Of a stretch of DNA of 64,000 bases, positions 1 to 8,120 are shown in pieces (the first letter of the stretch is position 1; each line of letters starts with the position of its first letter). Made by a program: the position numbers and the translations under genes. The DNA comes from Roseateles hydrophilus (lineage in GTDB: Bacteria > Pseudomonadota > Gammaproteobacteria > Burkholderiales > Burkholderiaceae_C), in contig NZ_JAPPUY010000001.1 in the NCBI RefSeq assembly GCF_026712245.1, positions 310,001-374,000 of the forward strand, read 5' to 3'. The notes below the pieces were generated by a model, which worked only from the letters and a program-made list of their open reading frames with translations, was not told the DNA's origin and ran no database searches.

Positions 1-1963
1 CCACGACGACCATGATGGAGCTGACATGCTCGAAGTCGAAGCGCGGCACATCGAAAACCTTCTCCAGTTCGATGACGGGCATGTACTCGTCACGCACCTC
101 GACGACGCGGCCGGAGCCGGCGACGGTCTTGATGGTGTCGGACTGCACCTGGAAGGACTCGACCACGCTGCTCAGCGGCAGGATGTAGCACTCATCGCCC
201 ACGCCAACGCTCATGCCGTCCATGATGGCGAGTGTGAGCGGCAGGCGCACAGACACCTTCATGCCGTAGCCCTCGGCGGAGTCGATCTCGACCGTGCCGC
301 CCAGCGACGTGATGTTCTTCTTGACCACGTCCATGCCCACGCCGCGGCCGGACACGTCGGTCACCTGTTCGGCCGTCGAGAAGCCCGGCGCGAAGATGAG
401 GTTCCAGCATTCGGCGTCGGTCATGGTGTCCGGCGCGTCGATGCCCTTCTCGCGGGCCTTCTTGATGAGCTTCTCGCGGTTCAGGCCGCGGCCGTCGTCG
501 CGCACCTCGATGACGATGCTGCCGCCCTGGTGAGAGGCCACGAGCGTGATCGTGCCCTGGTCGGGCTTGCCTTTGGCCAGGCGGTCGGCGGGCATCTCGA
601 TGCCGTGATCGCAGCTGTTGCGCACCAGGTGGGTCAGCGGGTCGGTGATTTTTTCGACCAGGCTCTTGTCCAGCTCGGTGGCTTCGCCCTGCGTGACCAG
701 CTCGACCTTCTTGCCCAACTTGGCGGCCAGGTCGCGCAGCATGCGAGGGAAGCGGTTGAACACCGTCGACATCGGAATCATCCGGATCGACATGACCGAT
801 TCCTGCAGGTCGCGCGTGTTGCGCTCCAGGTCGGCAAGACCGGACGTCAGCTGTTGATACAGCGCGGGGTCGAGCTCGCGGCTGTTCTGGGCCAGCATGG
901 CTTGCGTGATGACGAGCTCGCCCACCAGGTTGATGAGCTGGTCGACCTTCTCGATGGACACGCGCAGCGTGGTCTGGTCCATGCCGCCAGCGGCCGGCTT
1001 GGCCTCGGTCTTGGCAGGGGTTGCGGCCGGCCGTGCAGGCACGATGGCGGCCGTGGCCACGGGTGCGGCGGCGGGCGCCTCCGGTGCAGCGCCCGAGGGC
1101 ACGCCGGGCGCGTCGTCGAAGAAGCCATAGCCGGGGTCCGTTGCCGGGGCCTCGGCCGGCGGTGCGCCGGGTGCGCCCTCGTAGAAGCCGAAGCCCGGGC
1201 CCAGCGGGGTCAGCTTGACCTGTTCGCGGGCGACATGGAAGGTGAACAGATCCAGCAGGTCGTTGTCGGTGGAACTGGTCAGCACCTTGAAGCGACGCAT
1301 GCCGTCAGAGCTCTGGCCGGCGTCCAGCGGCTCAATGGTGCCGAGGTCAGTGATTTCCTTGAAGAGCTCGACGAGGTTGTCGGCGACGCTGGGGTCGGCC
1401 AGCGGCCCGACCTGCAGTTCCAGCAGGCGCGTTCCCGCCTGCGCAGCGACTGTCGGTGCCGGCGCGGCGGCTTGCACGGGAGCCGGTGCAGGAGCCGGCG
1501 CCGGTGCGGCCGCTTTGGGCGCAGCCGCTGCGGGCGCGGCGCCACCTTCGACAAAGGCCTTGATGTTGGCCAGCAGGTCGGTCGTGTCCACCGGATCGGC
1601 GCCGGAGCCCTGGTGGCGGCCCAACTGCGCGCGCAGCGCGTCGCCGGACTGCAGCAGCACGTCCACCATGGCAGCGTTGGGCTGCAGTTCGTGGCGGCGC
1701 AGCTTGTCCAGCAGCGTTTCCATCTGGTGCGTCAGTTCGGCCACATCGCTGAAGCCGAACGTCGCCGCGCCGCCCTTGATGGAGTGCGCGCAGCGGAAGA
1801 TGGCGTTCAGCTCTTCATCGTCGGCGGCCTCGACATTCACGTTGAGCAGCAACTGCTCCATGTTGTCGAGGTTCTCACCGGCTTCCTCGAAGAAGACCTG
1901 GTAGAACTGGCTGAGATCGATGCCAGCGCTGATGCTGGCGCCTTCGGTGGTCATGTCACCCAT
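1..1963 (-). CDS. cheA: Chemotaxis histidine kinase CheA (3' end outside window)
   Basis: Cytoplasmic kinase of the receptor-CheW-CheA array; it autophosphorylates and passes phosphate to CheY and CheB. The 654 visible residues run: HPt domain with H-box HSIKGGAATFG (His60), two long Ala/Pro linkers around a regulator-binding region, dimerisation helix starting near TLRVSIEKVDQLINLVGEL, ATPase domain with N-box LVRNSCDHGIE, G1 DDGRGLN and G2 GRGVGMDVV, then the start of the CheW-like domain, cut at the window edge. The start is the ATG at 1963, preceded by an AGGGGAG ribosome site; an in-frame ATG nine bases inside is possible. It follows cheY by 25 bases in the same operon. Confidence 0.97.
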   Translation of the reverse strand, partial: MGDMTTEGASISAGIDLSQFYQVFFEEAGENLDNMEQLLLNVNVEAADDEELNAIFRCAHSIKGGAATFGFSDVAELTHQMETLLDKLRRHELQPNAAMVDVLLQSGDALRAQLGRHQGSGADPVDTTDLLANIKAFVEGGAAPAAAAPKAAAPAPAPAPAPVQAAAPAPTVAAQAGTRLLELQVGPLADPSVADNLVELFKEITDLGTIEPLDAGQSSDGMRRFKVLTSSTDNDLLDLFTFHVAREQVKLTPLGPGFGFYEGAPGAPPAEAPATDPGYGFFDDAPGVPSGAAPEAPAAAPVATAAIVPARPAATPAKTEAKPAAGGMDQTTLRVSIEKVDQLINLVGELVITQAMLAQNSRELDPALYQQLTSGLADLERNTRDLQESVMSIRMIPMSTVFNRFPRMLRDLAAKLGKKVELVTQGEATELDKSLVEKITDPLTHLVRNSCDHGIEMPADRLAKGKPDQGTITLVASHQGGSIVIEVRDDGRGLNREKLIKKAREKGIDAPDTMTDAECWNLIFAPGFSTAEQVTDVSGRGVGMDVVKKNITSLGGTVEIDSAEGYGMKVSVRLPLTLAIMDGMSVGVGDECYILPLSSVVESFQVQSDTIKTVAGSGRVVEVRDEYMPVIELEKVFDVPRFDFEHVSSIMVVV

Positions 1964-1988
1964 GGCTGGTGCTCCCCTGGAACCGGAA

Positions 1989-2351
1989 TCAGCGGATGAC
2001 CTTGCCGATCACCTCGATCAGCTTGGCCGGGTCGAAGGGCTTGACCAGCCAGCCCGTGGCGCCCGCGGCACGACCAGCCTGCTTCATCGTGTCGCTGGAC
2101 TCGGTGGTCAGGATCAGGATGGGGGTGGTCTTGAACTTCGGGTTCTCGCGCAGCTTCTTGGTCAGGCTGATGCCGTCCATGCGGGGCATGTTCTGGTCGG
2201 TCAACACGAGGTCGAAATCGCGCTGGCCGGACTTTTCCCAGGCATCCTGCCCGTCCACTGCTTCCACCACATTGAAGCCGGCGTTCTTGAGCGTGAAGGC
2301 CACCATCTGGCGCATCGAGGCCGAGTCGTCGACAGCGAGGATTGAGTGCAT
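1989..2351 (-). CDS. cheY: CheY-type single-domain response regulator
   Basis: A 120-residue stand-alone receiver domain, the usual CheY size. Acidic pair Asp8/Asp9, phosphoacceptor Asp52 in LVLTDQNMPRMDG, Thr82/Thr83 and Lys104 in WLVKPFDP are all present; the aromatic switch position is Trp101 rather than Tyr. It lies directly upstream of cheA, so CheA is the likely phosphodonor. It differs clearly from the second CheY (39943-40335) beside motAB, which keeps the Tyr. The open frame extends further upstream, but MHSILAVDD matches the family start. Which CheY binds FliM cannot be read from sequence. Confidence 0.93.
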   Translation of the reverse strand: MHSILAVDDSASMRQMVAFTLKNAGFNVVEAVDGQDAWEKSGQRDFDLVLTDQNMPRMDGISLTKKLRENPKFKTTPILILTTESSDTMKQAGRAAGATGWLVKPFDPAKLIEVIGKVIR

Positions 2352-2391
2352 TTGAGTTTTCTCCGAGAGAACGTTTGCCTGGGGGTGGGGT

Positions 2392-2859
2392 TCAGAAAAG
2401 TTCGATGGAGCCAGCGTCCATCTCGTCTTGGGTGACCGGATTGGGCCGCAGCGGCGCGATCTCGACAACGGCGGCGCCGTCCTCGTCATCCATGCCGAAA
2501 GTGTCGCGGGCAAGCTGGTCAGCGCAGTTACGCAGACGCTGGCTGGTGTGGGCGATCAGCTGCGTGGCCATGTCCTGGAATTGAAGCGCGGTGACCGCGC
2601 CGGCGATGTCCTGCATGATCTGCTTCAGCCCCTCGGCGGCCGGGCCGCCATCGGTGTTGCTGAGCAGCGCCATCGTTTGATTGGACGCGCTGAAGAAGTG
2701 GGTGGACAAGGCCTCGCCCGCGTCGTCGAGCAGGCGCTGCAGCCGTTCCAGGTCGTTTGTCACCGTCATCAGGTGATCCTGCAGCTCTGCAGCGGCCAGC
2801 AGCGGCATGGCTGTCATGGCGTCGTCGAAGTTGGCTGCGGTGAAGTTGTCTGTCTGCAT
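2392..2859 (-). CDS. Short CheZ-like protein with D-x-x-x-Q phosphatase motif
   Basis: A 155-residue, mostly helical protein at the head of the cheY-cheA operon. Residues 92-102 read LQFQDMATQLI, so Asp96 and Gln100 have the spacing of the catalytic Asp/Gln pair of CheZ (Asp143/Gln147 in E. coli). The full-size CheZ of this locus (40362-40997) has the matching segment AQDFHDLTGQVV. The protein is much shorter than CheZ (about 210 residues) but ends in an acidic/hydrophobic tail (DEMDAGSIELF) that may play the role of the CheY-binding C-terminus of CheZ. Dephosphorylation of the adjacent CheY is inferred; it could instead be a non-catalytic relative. Confidence 0.7.
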   Translation of the reverse strand: MQTDNFTAANFDDAMTAMPLLAAAELQDHLMTVTNDLERLQRLLDDAGEALSTHFFSASNQTMALLSNTDGGPAAEGLKQIMQDIAGAVTALQFQDMATQLIAHTSQRLRNCADQLARDTFGMDDEDGAAVVEIAPLRPNPVTQDEMDAGSIELF

Positions 2860-3020
2860 CGTTTCTCCGCGAGGGGATGCTGCTTCTTGTCAGATGACCC
2901 TGCGGATCAATCAGGGCGAATCAATCATTGCATGTTCACGCCATTTTCGGCAGGTGTCGACCGGCAGATGTCGTGAGAACGCGCGGTATTACCGGTCTGG
3001 CACGCGTAAAACGGACTCGC

Positions 3021-3048
3021 CTGACGCCCATCAACGTCACGGCATACT
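3021..3048 (+). promoter_or_regulatory. Possible sigma-70 promoter of the receiver-kinase gene (leaderless)
   Basis: CTGACG, 16 bases, CATACT, with the -10 only seven bases before the ATG at 3056. Each hexamer matches four of six consensus positions. The transcript would begin at or near the start codon. Confidence 0.4.
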
Positions 3049-3055
3049 GCAGGCC

Positions 3056-4213
3056 ATGACGACTTCTGGTGTGGGGCAGACGGGCCGGATTCTGCGGGTG
3101 TTGCATGTCGAGGACTCGGACCTCGACCACCAGCTGATCCTGACCCAGTTGATCCGTGCGGGCGTGCCTGTCGAGATGCAGCGCCTGGACGCACTGCCGG
3201 CCGTGCTCGCGGCGCTGGAGCAGCCCTGGGATGCCATCGTCTCCGACTACAACCTGCCGGGCTTCACGGGCCTGCAGGTGCTGGAGGCGGTGAAGGATCG
3301 CCAGCTGCTGACGCCGTTTCTGCTGGTGTCGGGTGAGATCGGTGAGGACGCCGCCGTGGGTGCGATGCGCAACGGTGCGTCCGACTATCTGCTGAAGAAC
3401 AATCTGGCGCGGTTGGCGCCCGCGTTGCTGCATGCCGTGGATGCGGCTGACAGCGAGCTGGCGCGGCGGGCGTCGGAGGAAGAGCTGGTGCGCTCCAAGC
3501 AGCGACTGCACCAGTTGGCCGGCCACCTGCAGACCAGTGTGGAGCTCGAGCGTGCGGCGATCGCTCGCGAGATCCACGACGACGTGGGCGGCTCGCTGAC
3601 CGCGATCAAGTTCGATCTGGCATGGATAGACCGACACGCGCAGTCACCCGAAGTGCGCGCCCGCGTGGCGGCAGCGCTGGAGACGGTCAGTGCGGCCATC
3701 GACGCCAGCCAGCGCATCATGCATAACCTGCGGCCCGCCATCCTGGAGCAGGGCCTGGTGGCTGCGCTGCAGTGGATGACGGCGCGCTTCGAGCGCCGCA
3801 CCGGCATCGAGGCCGGTCTGCGCATCGGCGAGGAGCGCCTGGCCTTGCCGCCGGGCGTGCCGCTGGTGGCCTACCGCACGGCCCAGGAGGCGCTGACCAA
3901 TGTCTCCAAGCATTCCGGTGCCACGCGTGTGGACCTGGAGTTGAGCCTGGACTCCGGCGTGCTGACGCTGGAAATCCGCGACAACGGCCGTGGCGTGGCC
4001 GAGGCTGATCTGGCCAAGGAGCGCTCTTTCGGCATCCGCGGCCTGCACGAGCGCGCGGCGACGGTGGGCGGTTGGGTGGACCTGTCCAGCACGCCGGGGC
4101 AGGGCACCAGCCTCATCCTGACCGTGCCGCTGGACCCCGAGGCCATCGACGCGCTGGATGACGCGACCGACTTCGGCGTCGAACCCGCCCACTCCATCTG
4201 GAGCCGGGCATGA
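3056..4213 (+). CDS. Receiver-histidine kinase (REC-HisKA_3-HATPase)
   Basis: A 385-residue cytoplasmic kinase with its receiver domain at the N-terminus. Residues about 14-135 are a receiver (acidic pair ED, phosphoacceptor in AIVSDYNLPGFTG). A NarX/DegS-type dimerisation helix follows, with His in AREIHDDVGGSLTAIKFDL, then an ATPase domain (TNVSKHSG, DNGRGV, GIRGLHERA). There is no membrane segment, so the input is probably phosphorylation of its own receiver by another kinase. The start MTTSGVGQ was chosen because a -10-like CATACT lies seven bases upstream. It overlaps the next regulator gene by four bases (ATGA), so the two form a pair. Confidence 0.9.
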   Translation: MTTSGVGQTGRILRVLHVEDSDLDHQLILTQLIRAGVPVEMQRLDALPAVLAALEQPWDAIVSDYNLPGFTGLQVLEAVKDRQLLTPFLLVSGEIGEDAAVGAMRNGASDYLLKNNLARLAPALLHAVDAADSELARRASEEELVRSKQRLHQLAGHLQTSVELERAAIAREIHDDVGGSLTAIKFDLAWIDRHAQSPEVRARVAAALETVSAAIDASQRIMHNLRPAILEQGLVAALQWMTARFERRTGIEAGLRIGEERLALPPGVPLVAYRTAQEALTNVSKHSGATRVDLELSLDSGVLTLEIRDNGRGVAEADLAKERSFGIRGLHERAATVGGWVDLSSTPGQGTSLILTVPLDPEAIDALDDATDFGVEPAHSIWSRA

Positions 4214-4857
4214 TCCGCGTCATCCTTTGCGACGACCACGGCCTCATCCGCCGCGGCATCCGCGATACGCTGGCCGATGCGGACGACATCCAGGTCGTCG
4301 GCGAGGCTGGCGACTACACCGAGCTGCGCGGCCTGCTGCACAAGCTGGGCAGCGAGGACAGCTGTGATGTGCTGGTGCTGGACATCAACATGCCCGGCCG
4401 CTCGGGCCTGGATGTGCTGCACGTGCTCAAGGACGAGGGCTCGCCGCTGCGCGCGCTGATCGTGTCCATGTACCCGGAGGACCAGTACGCCATCCGCGCG
4501 CTGAAGGCGGGCGCCTATGGCTACGTCAACAAGGGCGGCGACCCGGCGACGCTGGTGCAGGCCGTGCGCACCGTGGCTCAGGGCCGCAAGTACGTGACGC
4601 CTGAGATCGCCCAGATGCTGGTGGAGAGCCTGACGGCGCCTGTCACCGAGCAGGCGCACCAGAAGCTGTCCGATCGCGAGTTGCAGACGCTGGTGATGAT
4701 CGCGTCAGGCAAGCGCCTGTCGGACATCGCGGAGGAGCTGATGCTCAGCCCCAAGACCGTCAGCGTCTACCGCGCCCGCGTGCTGGAGAAGCTGGGCTTG
4801 GGCAACAACTCTGAACTCACCGTCTACGCCATCCGCAATGGCCTGGTGGCCAGCTGA
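4210..4857 (+). CDS. NarL/FixJ-family response regulator
   Basis: A 215-residue DNA-binding regulator. The N-terminal receiver has acidic residues CDDH near position 8 and phosphoacceptor Asp in VLVLDINMPGRSG; the C-terminal LuxR-type helix-turn-helix reads LSDRELQTLVMIASGKRLSD, followed by LSPKTVSVYRARVLEKL. It is translationally coupled to the upstream kinase, whose HisKA_3 type is the usual partner of NarL-type regulators. Its targets are unknown; the export operon 200 bases downstream is an obvious candidate. A hairpin at 4873-4896 follows the stop. Confidence 0.93.
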   Translation: MIRVILCDDHGLIRRGIRDTLADADDIQVVGEAGDYTELRGLLHKLGSEDSCDVLVLDINMPGRSGLDVLHVLKDEGSPLRALIVSMYPEDQYAIRALKAGAYGYVNKGGDPATLVQAVRTVAQGRKYVTPEIAQMLVESLTAPVTEQAHQKLSDRELQTLVMIASGKRLSDIAEELMLSPKTVSVYRARVLEKLGLGNNSELTVYAIRNGLVAS

Positions 4858-4872
4858 CGCCATTCACCCCGC

Positions 4873-4896
4873 CTGGCGGCTGTTCAGCCGCGCCAG
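4873..4896 (+). terminator. Weak hairpin after the NarL-type regulator
   Basis: CTGGCGGCTG pairs with CAGCCGCGCCAG as two 5-bp stems around a 2-base bulge. No T-run follows. The rest of the 199-base gap to the adaptor gene holds only the possible upstream start of that gene. Confidence 0.3.
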
Positions 4897-5056
4897 TCGC
4901 CGTTCGTCGAAAGCCCGCAGACGCTGACCACCCCGTCTGTGCAGAATCCGCCTCGTTCCAAACCGGGGCGGAAACTTTCGGGAGCGCGTCATCGACACCG
5001 GACTGCTGAAGGACCTGCGCATCGACAGCGCGCAGCGTGAGGACCACGGCGGCGGC

Positions 5057-6238
5057 ATGCCGCGTTGGGTGTGGGGTGTGGCGGCGGGGGCTGCTGTGCT
5101 GTCGCTGGCGGGCGGCGGCGCCTGGTGGCTGCTGGCGACCCAGCGGCCCGTGGCGGTGGAGACCGTCGCCGTGCGGGCCAATGGTCAGGGCGCGCGCAGC
5201 GATGCGGTGTTGCAGGCCACCGGCTACGTGACGGCGCGGCGCATGGCCACCGTGTCTGCCCAGATGACCGGCACGCTGGTGGAGGTGCTCATCGACGAGG
5301 GCTTCAAGGTCAAGAAGGGCCAGGTGCTGGCTCGGCTGGATGACACGGGGCTCAAGGCCAGCATGGCGGCCGCGCAGGCGCAGGTGCGCACGGCCGAGGC
5401 CAACCTCGGCCAGTTGCAGGCGCAACTGGAGCAGGCGCAGGCAAATGAGCGTCGTCAGGTCGAACTGGCCGCCAGCGGCATGACGACGCATCAATCGCGC
5501 GAGCAGGCTGCAACCGCCGTCAAGTCGTATGCGGCGCAGTTGGAGGCGGCCCGTCGGCAGGTCGAGGCCGCGCAGGCGCAGGCGCGCCAGACGCAGGTCA
5601 ACTTCGAGTACGCGACGGTGCGGGCACCGTTCGACGGTGTTGTCACGGCCCGTGCGGCGCAGGTGGGTGAAATCATCTCGCCGTTGTCTGCCGGGGGCGG
5701 CTTCACCCGAACCGGCGTGGGCACCATCGTTGACATGGACTCGCTGGAGGTGAATGTCGACGTCAACGAGTCCTACATCGCGCAGGTCAAGCCCGACATG
5801 CCTTGTGAGGCCGTGCTGGACGCCTACCCGGACTGGCGCATCCCGGCGCACGTGGTGGCCGTCATCCCGAGTGCGGACCGCGGCAAGGCGACCGTCAAGG
5901 TGCGCGTGGCGCTGGAGCAGAAGGACGAGCGCGTCGTGCCCGACATGGGCGTGCGCGTGAGCTTCCTCGCGGCCAAGCCCGCGCCGCAGGCCAAGCCGGT
6001 GCCGGGCGTGCTGCTGCCGCCTGGGGCCATTCGCGTGGAGGACGGCCTCGAGCCCGCCAAGGGCAATGCGGTGGTCTACGTGGCTGCCGATGGCAAGGCC
6101 CAGCGACGCGTGGTCAAGCTGGGCGACGAGGTCGGCAAATTCCGCTTGGCCACGGAGGGCGTGAAGTCGGGTGAGACGGTGATCGTCTCGCCACCGGCAG
6201 GGTTGAAAGACGGTTCCAACATCGTGAACAAGGAATGA
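5057..6238 (+). CDS. Periplasmic adaptor (membrane fusion protein) of a MacAB-like exporter
   Basis: A 393-residue HlyD/MacA-type adaptor anchored by one N-terminal membrane segment (WVWGVAAGAAVLSLAGGG, residues 4-21 onward). Then come a lipoyl-like half (VSAQMTGTLVEVLIDEGFKV), a long Ala/Gln-rich coiled-coil hairpin (about residues 105-180), the second lipoyl half (ATVRAPFDGVVTARAAQVGE) and beta-barrel domains. It bridges the inner-membrane ABC permeases to an outer-membrane channel; no TolC homologue is present in the window. Its stop overlaps the ATPase gene. The annotated ATG may not be the true start: in-frame sequence back to 4991 also looks coding (see findings). Confidence 0.88.
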   Translation: MPRWVWGVAAGAAVLSLAGGGAWWLLATQRPVAVETVAVRANGQGARSDAVLQATGYVTARRMATVSAQMTGTLVEVLIDEGFKVKKGQVLARLDDTGLKASMAAAQAQVRTAEANLGQLQAQLEQAQANERRQVELAASGMTTHQSREQAATAVKSYAAQLEAARRQVEAAQAQARQTQVNFEYATVRAPFDGVVTARAAQVGEIISPLSAGGGFTRTGVGTIVDMDSLEVNVDVNESYIAQVKPDMPCEAVLDAYPDWRIPAHVVAVIPSADRGKATVKVRVALEQKDERVVPDMGVRVSFLAAKPAPQAKPVPGVLLPPGAIRVEDGLEPAKGNAVVYVAADGKAQRRVVKLGDEVGKFRLATEGVKSGETVIVSPPAGLKDGSNIVNKE

Positions 6239-6933
6239 GCATGAGCGCACTGATCCAAGTCCGGGACCTGTCCAAGGTCTACACGCGCGGCAAGCAGCAG
6301 GTGGAGGTGTTGCACAACATCGACCTCGATGTGCAGCAGGGCGACTTCCTTGCGCTGATGGGGCCGTCGGGTTCGGGCAAGACGACGCTGCTCAACCTGA
6401 TGGGCGGGCTGGATGCGCCCAGCGGTGGCGCCATCAGCGTGGGCGGCGAGCGCATCGACCAGCTGGGCGGCAGCGCGCTGGCTAAGTGGCGAGCGTCCAA
6501 GGTGGGCTTCGTGTTCCAGTTCTACAACCTGATGCCCACGCTGTCGGCGCAGAAGAACGTGGAGCTGCCGCTGCTGCTGACCAAGCTCTCGGCGGGGGAG
6601 CGCAGGAAGCGCGCCGCCATCGCGCTGCAACTCGTTGGCCTGGCCGACCGGGCCTCGCACAAGCCCACCGAGCTGTCGGGCGGCCAGCAGCAGCGCGTGT
6701 CCATCGCGCGGGCAATCGTGTCCGACCCCACGCTGCTGGTCTGCGACGAACCCACCGGCGACCTGGACCGGCAGAGCGCCGAGGACGTGCTGACGCTGCT
6801 GCAGGCGCTCAACCGCGAGCATGGCAAGACCATCGTCATGGTCACGCACGACCCGCGCGCGGCCGCCCGCGCCAGCCGCACGCTGCACCTGGACAAGGGC
6901 ACGCTGGTGTCGGCTGCCGAGGCCGCGGCCTGA
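6235..6933 (+). CDS. ABC transporter ATPase (MacB/LolD type)
   Basis: A 232-residue ATPase with Walker A GPSGSGKTT (about residues 44-52), Q-loop in GFVFQFYNLMPTLSA, signature LSGGQQQR, Walker B LLVCDEPTGDLD and switch His in VMVTHDP. The FQ-YNLMP segment is typical of the MacB/LolD/FtsE branch, which works with FtsX-type permeases, and two such permeases follow. The first ATG overlaps the adaptor stop; a second in-frame ATG at 6241 is equally plausible. The function, export of an unknown substrate or mechanotransmission across the envelope, is inferred from operon content. Confidence 0.92.
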   Translation: MSMSALIQVRDLSKVYTRGKQQVEVLHNIDLDVQQGDFLALMGPSGSGKTTLLNLMGGLDAPSGGAISVGGERIDQLGGSALAKWRASKVGFVFQFYNLMPTLSAQKNVELPLLLTKLSAGERRKRAAIALQLVGLADRASHKPTELSGGQQQRVSIARAIVSDPTLLVCDEPTGDLDRQSAEDVLTLLQALNREHGKTIVMVTHDPRAAARASRTLHLDKGTLVSAAEAAA

Positions 6934-6948
6934 GCGCCGGAGGTCACC

Positions 6949-8118
6949 ATGAAATACCTCCACCTCATCTGGGCCGCGCTGTTCAGGCGCAAGGGCCGCA
7001 CCTTGCTGACGCTGGTGTCCATCGTCACGGCGTTTCTGCTGTTCGGCCTGCTGGACGCGGTGCGCGTGGGTTTTGACCAGGCCGGTCGCAGCGCCAACGG
7101 CGCCCAGCGCCTGCAGACGGGCGCCAAGATCAGCTTCATCCAGCTGCTGCCCATGTCGCTGGGCGCGCGCATCGCGCAGATCGACGGCGTCAAGGATGTG
7201 GCCTACGCCAACTGGTTCGGCGGTGCCTACCAGAAGCCCGAGAACCAGGTCTTCAGCTTCGCCGTGTCGCCCAACTACATCGACATCTACCCGGAGATGA
7301 AGGTGTCGGCCGAGCACCGCAAGGCATTCGCCGACACCAAGGACGGCGCCATCGTCGGCGAGGGGCTGGCCAAGAAGTTCGGCTGGAAGGTGGGCGACCA
7401 GGTCCCCATGCAGTCCACCATCTTCCCGGACCGCAACGGCAGCCAGAACTGGCCGTTCAAGATCGTCGGCATCATCCAGGTGCCCGACAAGAAGTCGGGC
7501 GCGTTCTACGACCAGATGTTCCTGCTGAACTGGAAGTACTTTGACGACACCACGCCGTGGAACCAGGGCCAGGTGGGCTGGTACGTGACGCGCGTGAAGG
7601 ACGTGAACCAGGCCGACCGCGTGCTCAAGGCCATCGACGAACTGTCCGCCAACTCTGACCACGAGACCCGCACGCTGACCGAGCAGGCCGCGATGTCGGC
7701 CTGGATGCGGCAGCTGGCCGACATCAACCTCATCGTCACCTCCATCATGGGCGCCGTGTTCTTCACGCTGCTGCTGCTGGCCGGCAACACCATGATGCAG
7801 GCCGTGCGCGAGCGCACCGGCGAGATCGCGGTGCTGAAGACGCTGGGCTTCTCGGGCGGCAGCGTGCTGAGCATGGTGCTGGCCGAGTCGGTGCTGCTGC
7901 TGCTGATCGGTGGTGTCGTGGGCCTGGCGCTGGCCAGCGTCATCGGCCCGGCTGTCAGCGCAGGCAGCGGCGGCGCGCTGAACCTGCCGGCCGCCGGCCT
8001 GACGAGCTGGGTGATCGGCGCGGGCCTGGCCCTGCTGTTCGGCCTGCTGGTGGGCGCGCTGCCCGCCTTGCGCGCAATGCGCGTCAACATCACCGATGCA
8101 CTGGCGGGGAGGGCCTGA
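6949..8118 (+). CDS. FtsX-like ABC permease (first of two)
   Basis: A 389-residue inner-membrane permease of the MacB/FtsX fold. One membrane segment near residues 15-38 is followed by a roughly 220-residue periplasmic domain. Three C-terminal segments come next, around LIVTSIMGAVFFTLLLLAG, VLAESVLLLLIGGVVGLAL and WVIGAGLALLFGLLVGALP. The cytoplasmic loop ERTGEIAVLKTLGFSGGSV matches the conserved FtsX-type coupling region. A GGAG ribosome site precedes the ATG. It is two bases from the second permease, and the two probably form a heterodimer with two copies of the ATPase. Confidence 0.9.
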   Translation: MKYLHLIWAALFRRKGRTLLTLVSIVTAFLLFGLLDAVRVGFDQAGRSANGAQRLQTGAKISFIQLLPMSLGARIAQIDGVKDVAYANWFGGAYQKPENQVFSFAVSPNYIDIYPEMKVSAEHRKAFADTKDGAIVGEGLAKKFGWKVGDQVPMQSTIFPDRNGSQNWPFKIVGIIQVPDKKSGAFYDQMFLLNWKYFDDTTPWNQGQVGWYVTRVKDVNQADRVLKAIDELSANSDHETRTLTEQAAMSAWMRQLADINLIVTSIMGAVFFTLLLLAGNTMMQAVRERTGEIAVLKTLGFSGGSVLSMVLAESVLLLLIGGVVGLALASVIGPAVSAGSGGALNLPAAGLTSWVIGAGLALLFGLLVGALPALRAMRVNITDALAGRA

Positions 8119-8120
8119 CC

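Noticed and set aside
26-1999. A 657-codon plus-strand open frame across cheA
   Set aside because: An antisense shadow of cheA with biased composition and no homology that I recognise.
2998-3013. TGGCACG resembling the -24 half of a sigma-54 promoter upstream of the receiver kinase
   Set aside because: The expected TTGC at -12 spacing is absent (AAACG instead). No sigma-54 flagellar regulators are present.
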